Source of the DNA: Arsenophonus sp052174495
GTDB lineage: Bacteria; Pseudomonadota; Gammaproteobacteria; Enterobacterales; Enterobacteriaceae
Assembly (NCBI GenBank): GCA_052174495.1
Contig: JBQMRR010000007.1
Location: 124,001-188,000, forward strand
Direction: 5' to 3'
Length of the DNA stretch: 64,000 nucleotides
Each line of letters opens with the position of its first letter. Position 1 is the first letter of the stretch. The position numbers and the translations under genes are program-made. Below are positions 45,820 through 55,154 of this stretch, piece by piece. The notes under the pieces were generated by a model, which had not been told where the DNA came from, made no database searches, and was given only the letters and a program-made list of their open reading frames with translations.

Positions 45820-45849
45820 TTTATAGCTGGCCCAAAGTGGAACAAGCAA
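45820..45849 (-). promoter_or_regulatory. Candidate rpmH promoter
   Basis: Read on the minus strand, TTGCTT (45844-45849) and TATAAA (45820-45825) are 18 nt apart and lie about 50 nt before the rpmH ATG. Chosen by pattern only. Confidence 0.4.
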
Positions 45850-46189
45850 TATGATATATCTAATCGTAATAACACGAATACTAGCAAAGAAATAGGATTG
45901 TAATAAAATATCTAGTATTACACAATGCAAGAAATAAATTAGATGCTTTATATAATATTCATTATTAGCTACGATAAAAATTAAACGAATACCCTACTTT
46001 CTTTTTCTTAATAAAGCACACTTACAGAAAACTAGAAAAATGATAATATCATACACAAGATGCAAAATTATACGAATTTTCATAAAAATAGAAATATTAA
46101 GAATAATTAAAAGCTTAAAAATTATTTCGTATAAAATAGAAGCTAATTGTTTAATTCTAAATTTTATATAAACTTTATCACATAGCCTT
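45850..46189. other. Non-coding stretch upstream of rpmH
   Basis: AT-rich; no gene seen. No copy of the DnaA box TTATCCACA was noticed here or in the rest of the rpmH-dnaA interval. Confidence 0.4.
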
Positions 46190-47205
46190 ATTCATGAAAA
46201 AGGGGGCGACTCTGAGAAATATAGTTAAGATAAAATATCATGATGATGAGGTGTTCCATCTTCAGGTGGCTAGAATGATTAAAATCAGAGCTGATTTTTA
46301 GGTTAGCAAAGAGTCTACATCTACTTTAACTAAGCATTATGTAGCATATCTAAACTTATCGTTTCTAAAAGATAAAATGAGATGATGTTGATGATCACAC
46401 CCATATTTCACATCGTGTTTATTGGCGACGCTGTCGTCTGCTTAAGAAGCTATAGAGTCGTAGCCCCTCTATAATCCCCCCCCTTTTTCTTCTTTTTTAG
46501 CAACCTTGTTAGCAGTCGTATGCGAATTCCTGAAACTCGTTTGTATTTAGATTGCCCTGAATCGCTATTTACTCAGACACGAGGAGGAAAATTTGCGTGA
46601 AATGAGAGAAGGAAGTAAAGCCATTCCAAAAGCTTAAGCATAAAGTATTTAAAAGTTATGAGTTTGATTATTTGTATATAGATGCACAATCTATTTTACA
46701 AATATGAAATGAAACTTCATGATACTATCTTTCATAGTAAAAGATCGCGTACTCAATAGATTTTTATCCTATTTTAGAAATCTAAGAGCAATGCCAATGT
46801 TTTATGTTTCTTATGTCATCTTAACCAGTATTTCCATAGCTATCTATTAAGAGTATTTACATATAATAGCAAAAAATTTACAGACCGATTTTTGGTCTAT
46901 AAAAATGTTCAGCTACCAAAAACAGAAATTTGATTATTTGTATATAGAAATTAGTATAGAACATCGACTTAGCCATCCGAGGTTTTTCAAACAAATGTTG
47001 ATACCATCAAACAATTTAATATGGATATGATATTAAGATGGGTTACAAAGCCTATTATTTTAATTTTAGTTAAGAGTTTAAGATTACTTAACACGATATG
47101 CTCGACTGTGTAATCAAGAATTGCTTTGCAGTCTATAAAAATTACTTCAAAGTTAAACCTAAATTATTTAAAAAAACAATATATTCTTCTGAATATAACA
47201 ATTAA
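46190..47205 (+). mobile_element. IS481-family remnant between rpmH and dnaA
   Basis: Plus-oriented and close to full length (1 kb). It carries the N-terminal region near 46,270-46,400 and a C/T homopolymer frameshift near 46,477-46,500. The middle is near 46,620-46,800, and the 3' end near 47,120-47,200 has the shared string TTCAAAGTTAAACCTAAATT. It lengthens the dnaA/rpmH spacer, probably displacing upstream control sites. Confidence 0.72.
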
Positions 47206-47535
47206 TTGTAAAATTTAATCTAAAGTTATTTATTACTAGGTGTTATGTATACACTAATATATGTGCTAGTATTCTTTTTCTTACTTATTTATTTTATACA
47301 TCTTAGTCCTAAATTTAACTTTATTAATGAAAAGTGCTAAAACTGTCTAAAAGAATAAGGATCTTATTTAAGATTTGCGTTATGATCTATTATATAGTAT
47401 TGAGATCATAGCTTATACATGAGATATAGTTTATCAAGTAAATATTCGATGAATCTTTTCTAGAGTATTAATAGTTTCATTACCTTATTAAGGTTTATAC
47501 TTTTCATTGGTCTTGTTTTAGGGGAGTCCTCCGTC
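47206..47535 (+). promoter_or_regulatory. dnaA upstream region with three clustered GATC sites
   Basis: GATC occurs at 47360-47363, 47384-47387 and 47404-47407, three within 48 bp, in otherwise AT-rich DNA. A possible promoter is TTGAGA (47400-47405) with TATAGT (47425-47430), spaced by 19, or GATATA (47423-47428), spaced by 17. In E. coli the dnaA promoter has Dam sites and is sequestered by SeqA, so this cluster may be what is left of that control. No DnaA box was seen. Confidence 0.4.
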
Positions 47536-48921
47536 GTGTTATTTTCACTTTGGCAGCGATGTCTTGCTCGATTGCAGAATGAGTTACCTGCCACAGAATT
47601 CAGTATGTGGATACGCCCTCTCCAGGCAGAATTGAGTGATAATACATTAGCACTCTATGCTCCTAATCGCTTTGTATTAGATTGGGTAAGAGATAAATAC
47701 ATTAATAATATTAATCAATTATTGAGTGATTTTTGTGGTTCTGATGTACCTGTATTAAAATTTGAAGTGGGTAATAAACCGCAAATAGCACAAAGTGGAG
47801 CTTTAACGAGTATCGCAGCAAATAAAACTATTCCGACACCAATAAATTCAACAATACACCATAGTTGGGATAATACACAAGTTCAACCTAAAATGGCCTA
47901 TCGTTCAAATGTAAATTCTAAGCATACTTTTAATAACTTTGTCGAAGGTAAATCAAATCAACTTGCTCGAGCTGCTGCTAGCCAAGTAGCAGATAATCCT
48001 GGTGGAGCTTATAATCCACTTTTTCTTTATGGTGGCACGGGATTAGGTAAAACTCACTTGCTTCATGCAGTTGGTAATAACATCATGGTGCATAAATCAA
48101 ATGCAAAAGTAGTTTATATGCATTCTGAGCGTTTTGTTCAAGATATGGTGAAAGCATTACAAAATAATGCAATTGAAGATTTTAAACGTTATTATCGCTC
48201 GGTAGATGCATTATTAATTGATGACATTCAGTTTTTTGCTAATAAAGAGCGTTCTCAAGAAGAATTTTTTCATACCTTTAATGCGTTACTTGAAGGTAAT
48301 CAGCAAATCATTCTGACTTCAGATCGTTATCCTAAAGAAATTAATGGAGTTGAAGATCGACTAAAATCTCGTTTTGGCTGGGGATTGACGGTTGCAATTG
48401 AACCACCAGAATTAGAAACACGTGTTGCTATTCTGATGAAAAAAGCAGACGAAAATCACATACAATTACCTGATGAAGTTGCTTTCTTTATTGCCAAACG
48501 CTTACGATCAAATGTTCGAGAATTAGAAGGGGCATTGAATCGGGTTATTGCTAATGCTAATTTTACTGGTCGTCTGATTACCATTGATTTTGTTCGTGAA
48601 GCACTACGCGATCTACTAGCATTACAAGAGAAGCTTGTCACTATTGATAATATTCAAAAAATAGTTGCTGAATATTATAAAATTAAAGTTGCTGACTTGT
48701 TATCCAAGCGTCGTTTTCGTTCTGTAGCACGTCCAAGACAAATCGCAATGGCATTAGCAAAGGAGCTGACAAACCATAGTTTGCCAGAAATTGGGGATGC
48801 CTTCGGTGGACGAGATCATACAACCGTACTCCATGCCTGCAGAAAAATTGAGCAATTACGGGAAGAAAGTCACGATATTAAAGAGGATTTTTCTAATCTA
48901 ATAAGAACATTAGCATCATAA
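47536..48921 (+). CDS. dnaA: Chromosomal replication initiator DnaA
   Basis: The 461-residue AAA+ initiator (E. coli 467) binds DnaA boxes at oriC and opens the duplex. Domain I opens SLWQRCLARLQNELPATEFSMWIRPLQ. The variable linker (about 85-125) is short and Asn/Ser-rich. Walker A is GGTGLGKT (166-173) and Walker B is LLIDD (226-230). Domain IV contains the DNA-binding signature GGRDHTTVLHACRKIEQL. The start is GTG, as in E. coli, with GGGGAG about 10 nt upstream. dnaN follows after 4 nt. Enterobacterial oriC is normally elsewhere (near mnmG), and none is seen here. Confidence 0.98.
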   Translation: MLFSLWQRCLARLQNELPATEFSMWIRPLQAELSDNTLALYAPNRFVLDWVRDKYINNINQLLSDFCGSDVPVLKFEVGNKPQIAQSGALTSIAANKTIPTPINSTIHHSWDNTQVQPKMAYRSNVNSKHTFNNFVEGKSNQLARAAASQVADNPGGAYNPLFLYGGTGLGKTHLLHAVGNNIMVHKSNAKVVYMHSERFVQDMVKALQNNAIEDFKRYYRSVDALLIDDIQFFANKERSQEEFFHTFNALLEGNQQIILTSDRYPKEINGVEDRLKSRFGWGLTVAIEPPELETRVAILMKKADENHIQLPDEVAFFIAKRLRSNVRELEGALNRVIANANFTGRLITIDFVREALRDLLALQEKLVTIDNIQKIVAEYYKIKVADLLSKRRFRSVARPRQIAMALAKELTNHSLPEIGDAFGGRDHTTVLHACRKIEQLREESHDIKEDFSNLIRTLAS

Positions 48922-48925
48922 TGCT

Positions 48926-50026
48926 ATGAAATTTACTATTGAACGTGAACAATTACTTAAACCACTGCAACAAGTTAGTAGCACACTTGTTGTACGGCCT
49001 AGATTACCTATCTTAGGTAATTTATTACTGCAAGTCAGTGAAAAAATACTTTCATTAACAGGTACTGATCTAGAAGTAGAAATAGTTGCAAAAGTGACAC
49101 TAACACAACCGAGTGAAAATGGTTCAATTACGGTACCTGCTCGTAAATTTTATGATATCTGTCGCGGATTATCTGATAGCTCAGAAATCAAAGTTACTCT
49201 TGAAGGCGAACGTCTACTAGTATATTCTGGTCGTAGTCGTTTTTCACTTTTAACTCTCCCTGCTGCTCATTTTCCAAATCTAGACGATTGGCAAAGTGAA
49301 ATTGAATTTGAACTCCCTCAAATAACGTTAAAACGTTTAATTGAAGCTACTCAATTTTCAATGGCACACCAAGATGTACGTTATTATCTTAACGGTATGC
49401 TGTTTGAAACTGAAGGTAAAGAATTACGCACTGTCGCTACCGATGGCCATCGATTAGCGATTTGTTCACTTAACATTAATAAGGATTTACCAACTTATTC
49501 AGTGATTGTTCCTCGCAAAGGAGTAGTAGAATTTATGCGATTACTAGATAGTAAGGACAAATTAGTTAAGTTACAAATTGGTAATAATAATATACGAGCT
49601 CATGTTGGTGATTTTATTTTTACTTCAAAACTTGTTGATGGCCGGTTTCCTGATTACCGACGTGTTTTACCCAAAAATCCAGATAAGACATTGACTGCGG
49701 ATTGTAATAAATTAAAACAAGCATTTTTGCGCGCAGCTATTTTATCAAATGAAAAATTTCGCGGTGTACGTCTTTATATAAGCGAAAATCAACTTAAAAT
49801 TACTGCAAACAATCCAGAACAGGAAGAATCAGAAGAAATTATTGATGTTAATTATAAAAGTGAGATGATAGAAATTAGTTTTAATGTTAATTATATTCTC
49901 GATATATTAAATACACTAAAATGTGAACAGGTTAATTTGTTGTTGACTGATTCAAGTTCAAGCGTACAAATCGAAAATGTAGCTAGTAATATAGCAGTTT
50001 ATGTTGTTATGCCAATACGTCTGTAA
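48926..50026 (+). CDS. dnaN: DNA polymerase III beta sliding clamp
   Basis: The 366-residue clamp dimerises around DNA and tethers polymerase III and other partners. It has three equivalent domains and the same length as E. coli. The opening MKFTIEREQLLKPLQQVSSTL, the central YYLNGMLFETEG...RTVATDGHRLA and the C-terminal VVMPIRL (which with nearby residues forms the partner-binding pocket) are all intact. It starts 4 nt after dnaA and is surely co-transcribed with it. The next gene, recF, is broken. Confidence 0.98.
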   Translation: MKFTIEREQLLKPLQQVSSTLVVRPRLPILGNLLLQVSEKILSLTGTDLEVEIVAKVTLTQPSENGSITVPARKFYDICRGLSDSSEIKVTLEGERLLVYSGRSRFSLLTLPAAHFPNLDDWQSEIEFELPQITLKRLIEATQFSMAHQDVRYYLNGMLFETEGKELRTVATDGHRLAICSLNINKDLPTYSVIVPRKGVVEFMRLLDSKDKLVKLQIGNNNIRAHVGDFIFTSKLVDGRFPDYRRVLPKNPDKTLTADCNKLKQAFLRAAILSNEKFRGVRLYISENQLKITANNPEQEESEEIIDVNYKSEMIEISFNVNYILDILNTLKCEQVNLLLTDSSSSVQIENVASNIAVYVVMPIRL

Positions 50027-50043
50027 TATATACTCTATAATCC

Positions 50044-51123
50044 TTTTCGCGTTTAATTATTCTCGATTTTCGTAATTTTATAATATAAAAAATGCGGATC
50101 CACCATTAGTAACCGGTTTTAATTTTTAATGGGCAAATAGCAACAAAAACAAGTATTTTTGAAACGATCTATACATTATTATATGGTAAGCTTTTTGTAA
50201 CATTCAAGCAGGTATATATTATTTGTCATCAACAAGATGAATATATTTACATGATCGTCTTGTTCCTTTAGAGCCAGAATCATGTCAATTGTTTTTTGAA
50301 CTAAGCAAAAATTATAACGATGAAAGTAAAGTTCATATTGATAATAGTGTGGTTAAAAATCTGAATTAGCTAAATTATTATCAATGCAACTAATAACTCT
50401 TGAGGGTTTACTATAATTAAACGGTATAGATCTCTAAATGTTACCAACCTTTTCTTAATTAGAAAGGTTTCATAATGAAACTCAGTTTTTGCTCCTACTT
50501 TGATTAAATCAGCTATTTAAAGCAATATAATTCAGTATTAGGCTCAAGTAATAAGTTATAATAAGCTCATTGAGATTATAAACTTCTTGAATCTCTCTGG
50601 TTAAAAAATAAGTAAATAGTTCGCTAGTTATATTGCAGATATTACGAAAGATATTAAAATACTTGCAAACATCCCTTTATTTGAATTTTGCTTACCATCT
50701 CATTTCAATGAAATAATGAGATAAAGAAATCAATTATTCAGATGTACTAATAAAATAATTTGAACATGATCAAGTACTTACTTTATGTAAAGAGACCGTA
50801 AAGTTGACTTTACAGATCCGTATAGAAGAAATTATCGTTGAAGCAATCCTATCCCACAAGGAGGTAGTGAAAATTATTAATGCGTACATTAATAATTAGC
50901 AGAAGGTGAAAATTTTACTCGACAGAATGGACAACGATCCTTATATCTGTTTAGATGATTTTACTTCTGATTCTTGATAATCACCACCATTAATTATTAG
51001 TCAAACGGTTTAAAACAACGTAAGCTCAGGTTTTTGTTAGCGCGCATTATCATAGCGTAAATTAAAGCTATGTTAGATAAAATAGGAAGTTTTTTCGTAA
51101 AACATGGCAAAATAGAAACTTAA
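50044..51123 (+). pseudogene. recF: recF, DNA gap repair protein
   Basis: The gap between dnaN and gyrB is exactly recF-sized and translates as RecF in pieces. LLIKDFRN reads as LIILDFRN near 50,053, and GFNFLVGANGSGKT reads as GFNF-stop-WANSNKN near 50,118, losing Walker A. EAIYTLGHGRAF appears as ETIYTLLYGKLF near 50,165. DSKVRID reads as ESKVHID near 50,325, and MPMQLITPEGFT reads as LSMQLITLEGLL near 50,383. Near the end, LAEGENFTRQNGQRSLYLF matches LAQGEFLTRESGRRCLYLI, followed by FFVKHGKIET. Stops and frameshifts are frequent. RecF loads RecA at single-strand gaps. Confidence 0.92.
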
Positions 51124-51154
51124 TCATAAGATCAAAAATTAGCGAGAAACCTTA

Positions 51155-53575
51155 ATGTCGAATACATATAACTCATCAAGCATTAAAGTATTAAAAGGAC
51201 TAGATGCTGTGCGTAAGCGCCCAGGCATGTATATCGGTGATACCGATGATGGTACAGGGCTTCATCATATGGTTTTCGAAGTTGTCGACAACGCTATCGA
51301 CGAAGGTTTAGCAGGATATTGTACCGATATTATCGTAACTATACATACCGATAACTCCATTTCTGTTCTTGATAATGGTCGGGGTATTCCAACTGATATT
51401 CATGAAGAAGAAGGTATATCTGCCGCAGAAGTTATAATGACAGTTCTCCATGCTGGCGGAAAATTTGACGATAATTCTTATAAGGTATCTGGTGGCTTGC
51501 ATGGGGTAGGTATTTCTGTTGTTAATGCTTTATCAGAAAAATTAAAGTTAGAGATCCGTCGCGAGGGAAAAGTCCATGAACAGATTTATAAATTAGGTAT
51601 TCCACAGGCACCTTTAACAATTGTCAGAGAAACTGATGATGAGCGAGGAACCTATATTCGTTTCTGGCCAAGTTTAGAAATATTTAAAACTATTACCGAA
51701 TTTGAATATAATATTTTGGCAAAACGGCTACGTGAGCTCTCTTTTCTCAATTCCGGAATATTTATTCGTTTAATCGATAAACGTGATAATAAAGAAGATC
51801 ATTTTCATTATGAAGGTGGAATCAAAGCTTTTCTAGAATATTTAAGTAGGAATAAAACTCTAATTCATCCAAATATTTTTTATTTTTCTGCGGAAAAAGA
51901 GGGTGTTAATGTAGAAATATCCATGCAATGGAATGATGGTTTTCAGGAAAATATTTTTTGTTTTACCAATAATATTCCTCAACGAGATGGAGGAGCTCAT
52001 TTGGTTGGTTTCCGTACCGCTATGACACGTACTTTGAATAGTTACATGGATAAAGAAGGTTATCAGAAAAAATCTAAAGTTAGCGCTACTGGTGATGATG
52101 CTCGTGAAGGTTTAATTGCTGTTGTTTCAGTTAAAATTCCCAATCCAAAATTTTCTTCACAAACAAAAGATAAGCTAGTTTCTTCCGAAGTAAAAACCAT
52201 TGTTGAAACATTAATGAATGAGAAACTACTCGAATATTTATTAGAGAATCCTAATGATGCGAAAATTGTTATTAGCAAAATCATTAATGCCGCCCGCGTT
52301 CGCGAGGCAGCCCGTAAAGCGCGCGAAATTACTCGCCGTAAAGGTGCCCTTGATTTAGCAGGTCTACCTGGTAAATTAGCTGACTGCCAGGAGCGTGATC
52401 CGGCTTTATCTGAACTTTATTTAGTGGAAGGTGATTCCGCAGGCGGCTCTGCCAAACAGGGACGTAATCGAAAAAATCAGGCAATTTTACCTTTAAAAGG
52501 TAAAATTCTTAATGTTGAAAAAGCTCGTTTCGATAAAATGCTCTCTTCTCAAGAAGTCATTACGTTAATAACGGCTTTAGGATGTGGTATTGGTCGCGAT
52601 GAATATGATCCTGATAAATTACGTTATCATAGCATTATTATCATGACTGATGCTGATGTCGATGGCTCCCATATTAGAACATTGTTATTAACTTTCTTTT
52701 ATCGTCAAATGCCAGAAATTATCGAGCGAGACCATGTCTACATCGCTCAGCCACCTTTATATAAGGTGAAAAAAGGTAAGCAAGAACAATATATTAAAGA
52801 TGATGAGGCTATGAACGAATATTTAATTTCAATTGCATTAGACAATGCCGCACTCTATACTAATCCTCATGGACCACCATTAAAAGGTGAGTCATTGGAG
52901 AAATTAATCATTGAATATAATACTGCTCAGAAAATTATTAAACGTTTAAAGCATATCTATCCGCTTACTTTATTAAATAATCTTATTTACCAGCCTATAT
53001 TGGTAGAAGATGATTTGAAAGATAAATTAAAAGTAGAAAACTGGATCAATATGCTAGTTAAGCGTCTAGCTGGTGATAGCAAAAAACATGGTAGTACTTA
53101 TAGTTATCATATTAAGGAAAATTCTGAACGTCAATTATTTGAACCGATTTTACATATTAGAACCCATGGTGTTGATGCCGATTATAATCTAGATTTCGAT
53201 TTTATTCATGGTATTGAATATACCAGTATTAATAAAATTGGCCTCTTATTAGGAGGCCTAATTGAAGATGGCGCGTATGTGGAAAAAGGGGAGCGTCGCC
53301 AGACTATTTCTTCTTTTGAAGACGCATTGAGCTGGTTATCAAAAGAATCACGTCGTGGCGTGATAGTACAACGCTACAAAGGATTAGGCGAAATGAATCC
53401 AGATCAATTATGGGAAACAACAATGAACCCAGATACTAGATCTATGATGCGTATAACCGTTAAAGATGCTATTGCAACTGATCAACTATTTACTATACTA
53501 ATGGGTGATGCGGTTGAGCCACGTAGAGCTTTTATTGAAGAAAATGGATTAAAAGCAGAAAATATAGACATTTAA
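51155..53575 (+). CDS. gyrB: DNA gyrase subunit B
   Basis: The 806-residue ATPase subunit of gyrase (E. coli 804) drives negative supercoiling with GyrA. The GHKL ATP site is intact, with VDNAIDEG (44-51), DNGRGIP (73-79) and GGLHGVG (113-119). The transducer domain follows, then the TOPRIM motifs EGDSAGGSA (425-433) and DADVDGSH (499-506). The enterobacterial insert and RYKGLGEMNP tail complete it. The start was chosen by homology; the ribosome-binding site is weak (GAGAAACC). It lies 31 bp after the recF relic, and with recF dead it may still depend on the dnaA-dnaN transcript. Confidence 0.98.
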   Translation: MSNTYNSSSIKVLKGLDAVRKRPGMYIGDTDDGTGLHHMVFEVVDNAIDEGLAGYCTDIIVTIHTDNSISVLDNGRGIPTDIHEEEGISAAEVIMTVLHAGGKFDDNSYKVSGGLHGVGISVVNALSEKLKLEIRREGKVHEQIYKLGIPQAPLTIVRETDDERGTYIRFWPSLEIFKTITEFEYNILAKRLRELSFLNSGIFIRLIDKRDNKEDHFHYEGGIKAFLEYLSRNKTLIHPNIFYFSAEKEGVNVEISMQWNDGFQENIFCFTNNIPQRDGGAHLVGFRTAMTRTLNSYMDKEGYQKKSKVSATGDDAREGLIAVVSVKIPNPKFSSQTKDKLVSSEVKTIVETLMNEKLLEYLLENPNDAKIVISKIINAARVREAARKAREITRRKGALDLAGLPGKLADCQERDPALSELYLVEGDSAGGSAKQGRNRKNQAILPLKGKILNVEKARFDKMLSSQEVITLITALGCGIGRDEYDPDKLRYHSIIIMTDADVDGSHIRTLLLTFFYRQMPEIIERDHVYIAQPPLYKVKKGKQEQYIKDDEAMNEYLISIALDNAALYTNPHGPPLKGESLEKLIIEYNTAQKIIKRLKHIYPLTLLNNLIYQPILVEDDLKDKLKVENWINMLVKRLAGDSKKHGSTYSYHIKENSERQLFEPILHIRTHGVDADYNLDFDFIHGIEYTSINKIGLLLGGLIEDGAYVEKGERRQTISSFEDALSWLSKESRRGVIVQRYKGLGEMNPDQLWETTMNPDTRSMMRITVKDAIATDQLFTILMGDAVEPRRAFIEENGLKAENIDI

Positions 53576-53596
53576 TTTTAAATAGTAAAGCAAAAA

Positions 53597-53623
53597 CTCA
53601 TGATTTAAATGAGTGATTTTTAG
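53597..53623 (+). terminator. Likely gyrB terminator
   Basis: ACTCAT (53597-53602) pairs with ATGAGT (53610-53615), with a run of A before and a T-run just after, 20 nt past the gyrB stop. The stem is short, so activity may be weak. Confidence 0.55.
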
Positions 53624-53919
53624 ATAAAGCTATTTAATTTTTATATCTGATCTCTAACCGTAAAACAGATAAATATTTTGTCCACCATATTTAAGTTATG
53701 TAACTGACTTATAATAAGATCGGTTACAGTATCCGTTACTCTTGTAGAGAGGTATTAATTCTTAAATAGTTAATTTAATGTTAATTAGAAACGTTTATAA
53801 ACTTAATCATTATATTCAGTTGAAATTTGCTAATAATCTTTATTTCTCGCGGCTTTAACTATCAAAGTAACTGTTTATCTATGGGCTATATTGGAAAAAA
53901 TTGTTTTGTACAAAATCTT

Positions 53920-54475
53920 TTATATAGTATAAGGGTTTTCGTTACAGAAGTTTCTATGAAAAACAAGTAATTATATAGATCTAAAGAGATTTTTCCTTAC
54001 TCTTTATTAACATAACACTGCATCTCATTAATTGCTTGATAATAATCTGTCGGATGATATCGATTTATGCATTGAAATAACTTATTTCACTTTTTATCCT
54101 ACCTATATTATCAAAGTAAACATGTTTTATCCCCCGTTCTATGGCCATTTATTAAAGTTACAGTGATATTGCTATAATATCCTTGATTGTAGGAAAACAT
54201 TTAATAATCTTAATGAAAGTCTTCTAACGAAGCTACTCACAAGGAAAATACTTTAGTTTTTTGCGATGTATGTTGAATATCTTGACTTTATAAAAATCAG
54301 CAAAATAAACAGGTATTAATTTTAAAACTAGTGTTTAGATGGCGCTCTTTGCTTCTTTGCTTCATTGAAATCAACGAAATATTTTCCCTGAATCTTTTAA
54401 AGAGAAGCGTTACCTTTCACATAAGAAAGGTAAAAAATACGCAGGAAGAGGAAGAAGATGAAAGTTTATTATCAG
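53920..54475 (+). mobile_element. IS1595-family remnant, copy F, joined to IS256
   Basis: Plus-oriented 5' half of the element: terminal block near 53,925-53,955, then colinear with copies B and C to the basic block near 54,440-54,465. It stops abruptly where IS256 sequence begins. The 119-codon frame at 54,331-54,690 spans this joint and is not a gene. The 280 bp before it (after gyrB) hold nothing recognised. Confidence 0.65.
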
Positions 54476-55110
54476 CGCCACTATATAGCATGGATGTAAA
54501 GGAAGCAATTATTATCGCAAGGCTTTATCGAGAAGTCAGAAGCTCATTAGGACGAACGTCTGAATGGTCTGGAAGGGGGACGTGGCTTAATCATATCTTC
54601 CCCAGGGGGTTGATACGGAAGATGGTGCCTTTAGTTTTAGAATGGAATGCAAAAATATTCTTTAGGTACGCTAGCATCAACACTGTTTGATTATATAAAA
54701 TAGCTCATGCGATACCTTTTGTTGCTTAAAGGTTATTCAGCATCGAAAGTTAAAGTTGAGCTGTAGGATAGGTTTGATTACAAAGAACCGTCATGCTTCT
54801 AATAAACTCCCTGATATCTTTGTTGGTAAAGATATCAGCATAAATATCTCTGCAGCGATGAGGGAATGTTAGAGGTAATCAAAAAAAACTGTTAGCATTC
54901 TATGCCTTCCTGGTAACGAATTATCGGGCGTCGTAATAAGGACGAATCTAATTTAAATATCAGCTTTTGTAACAGTGAAGGCTTAAGGCTACGAAGTTGA
55001 TCTGTAAAGTGCTATAGTTAAAGAAAATAACTCTTTCAGTATTATATGTAGCTACTACAAGTCTGCTTAAAAAGCTAGAACTGATTAAGGGAATTTTTCC
55101 TATTTGTGAT
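54476..55110 (+). mobile_element. IS256-family remnant, copy 5 (3' half)
   Basis: Plus-oriented, lacking the 5' half. The catalytic-region reading MDVKEAIIIARLYREVRSSL (from about 54,490) corresponds to HGRKELIAIEDGYRESEAHW. Near 54,905-54,960 is the C-terminal signature region. The stretch 54,847-54,996 is unusually similar to 58,048-58,197. Confidence 0.75.
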
Positions 55111-55154
55111 CCTAGTAGTAAAAATGTTTTATTTAAAAAAGATGGTAAGTAACT

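Noticed and set aside
45772..47535. Possible oriC beside dnaA
   Set aside because: GATC sites are clustered, but no DnaA boxes or AT-rich 13-mers were seen. In Enterobacterales oriC lies near mnmG, which is not in the window.
54331..54690. 119-codon open frame
   Set aside because: It spans the joint of an IS1595 relic and an IS256 relic, and its pieces match those transposases in other frames, so it is an accidental fusion frame.
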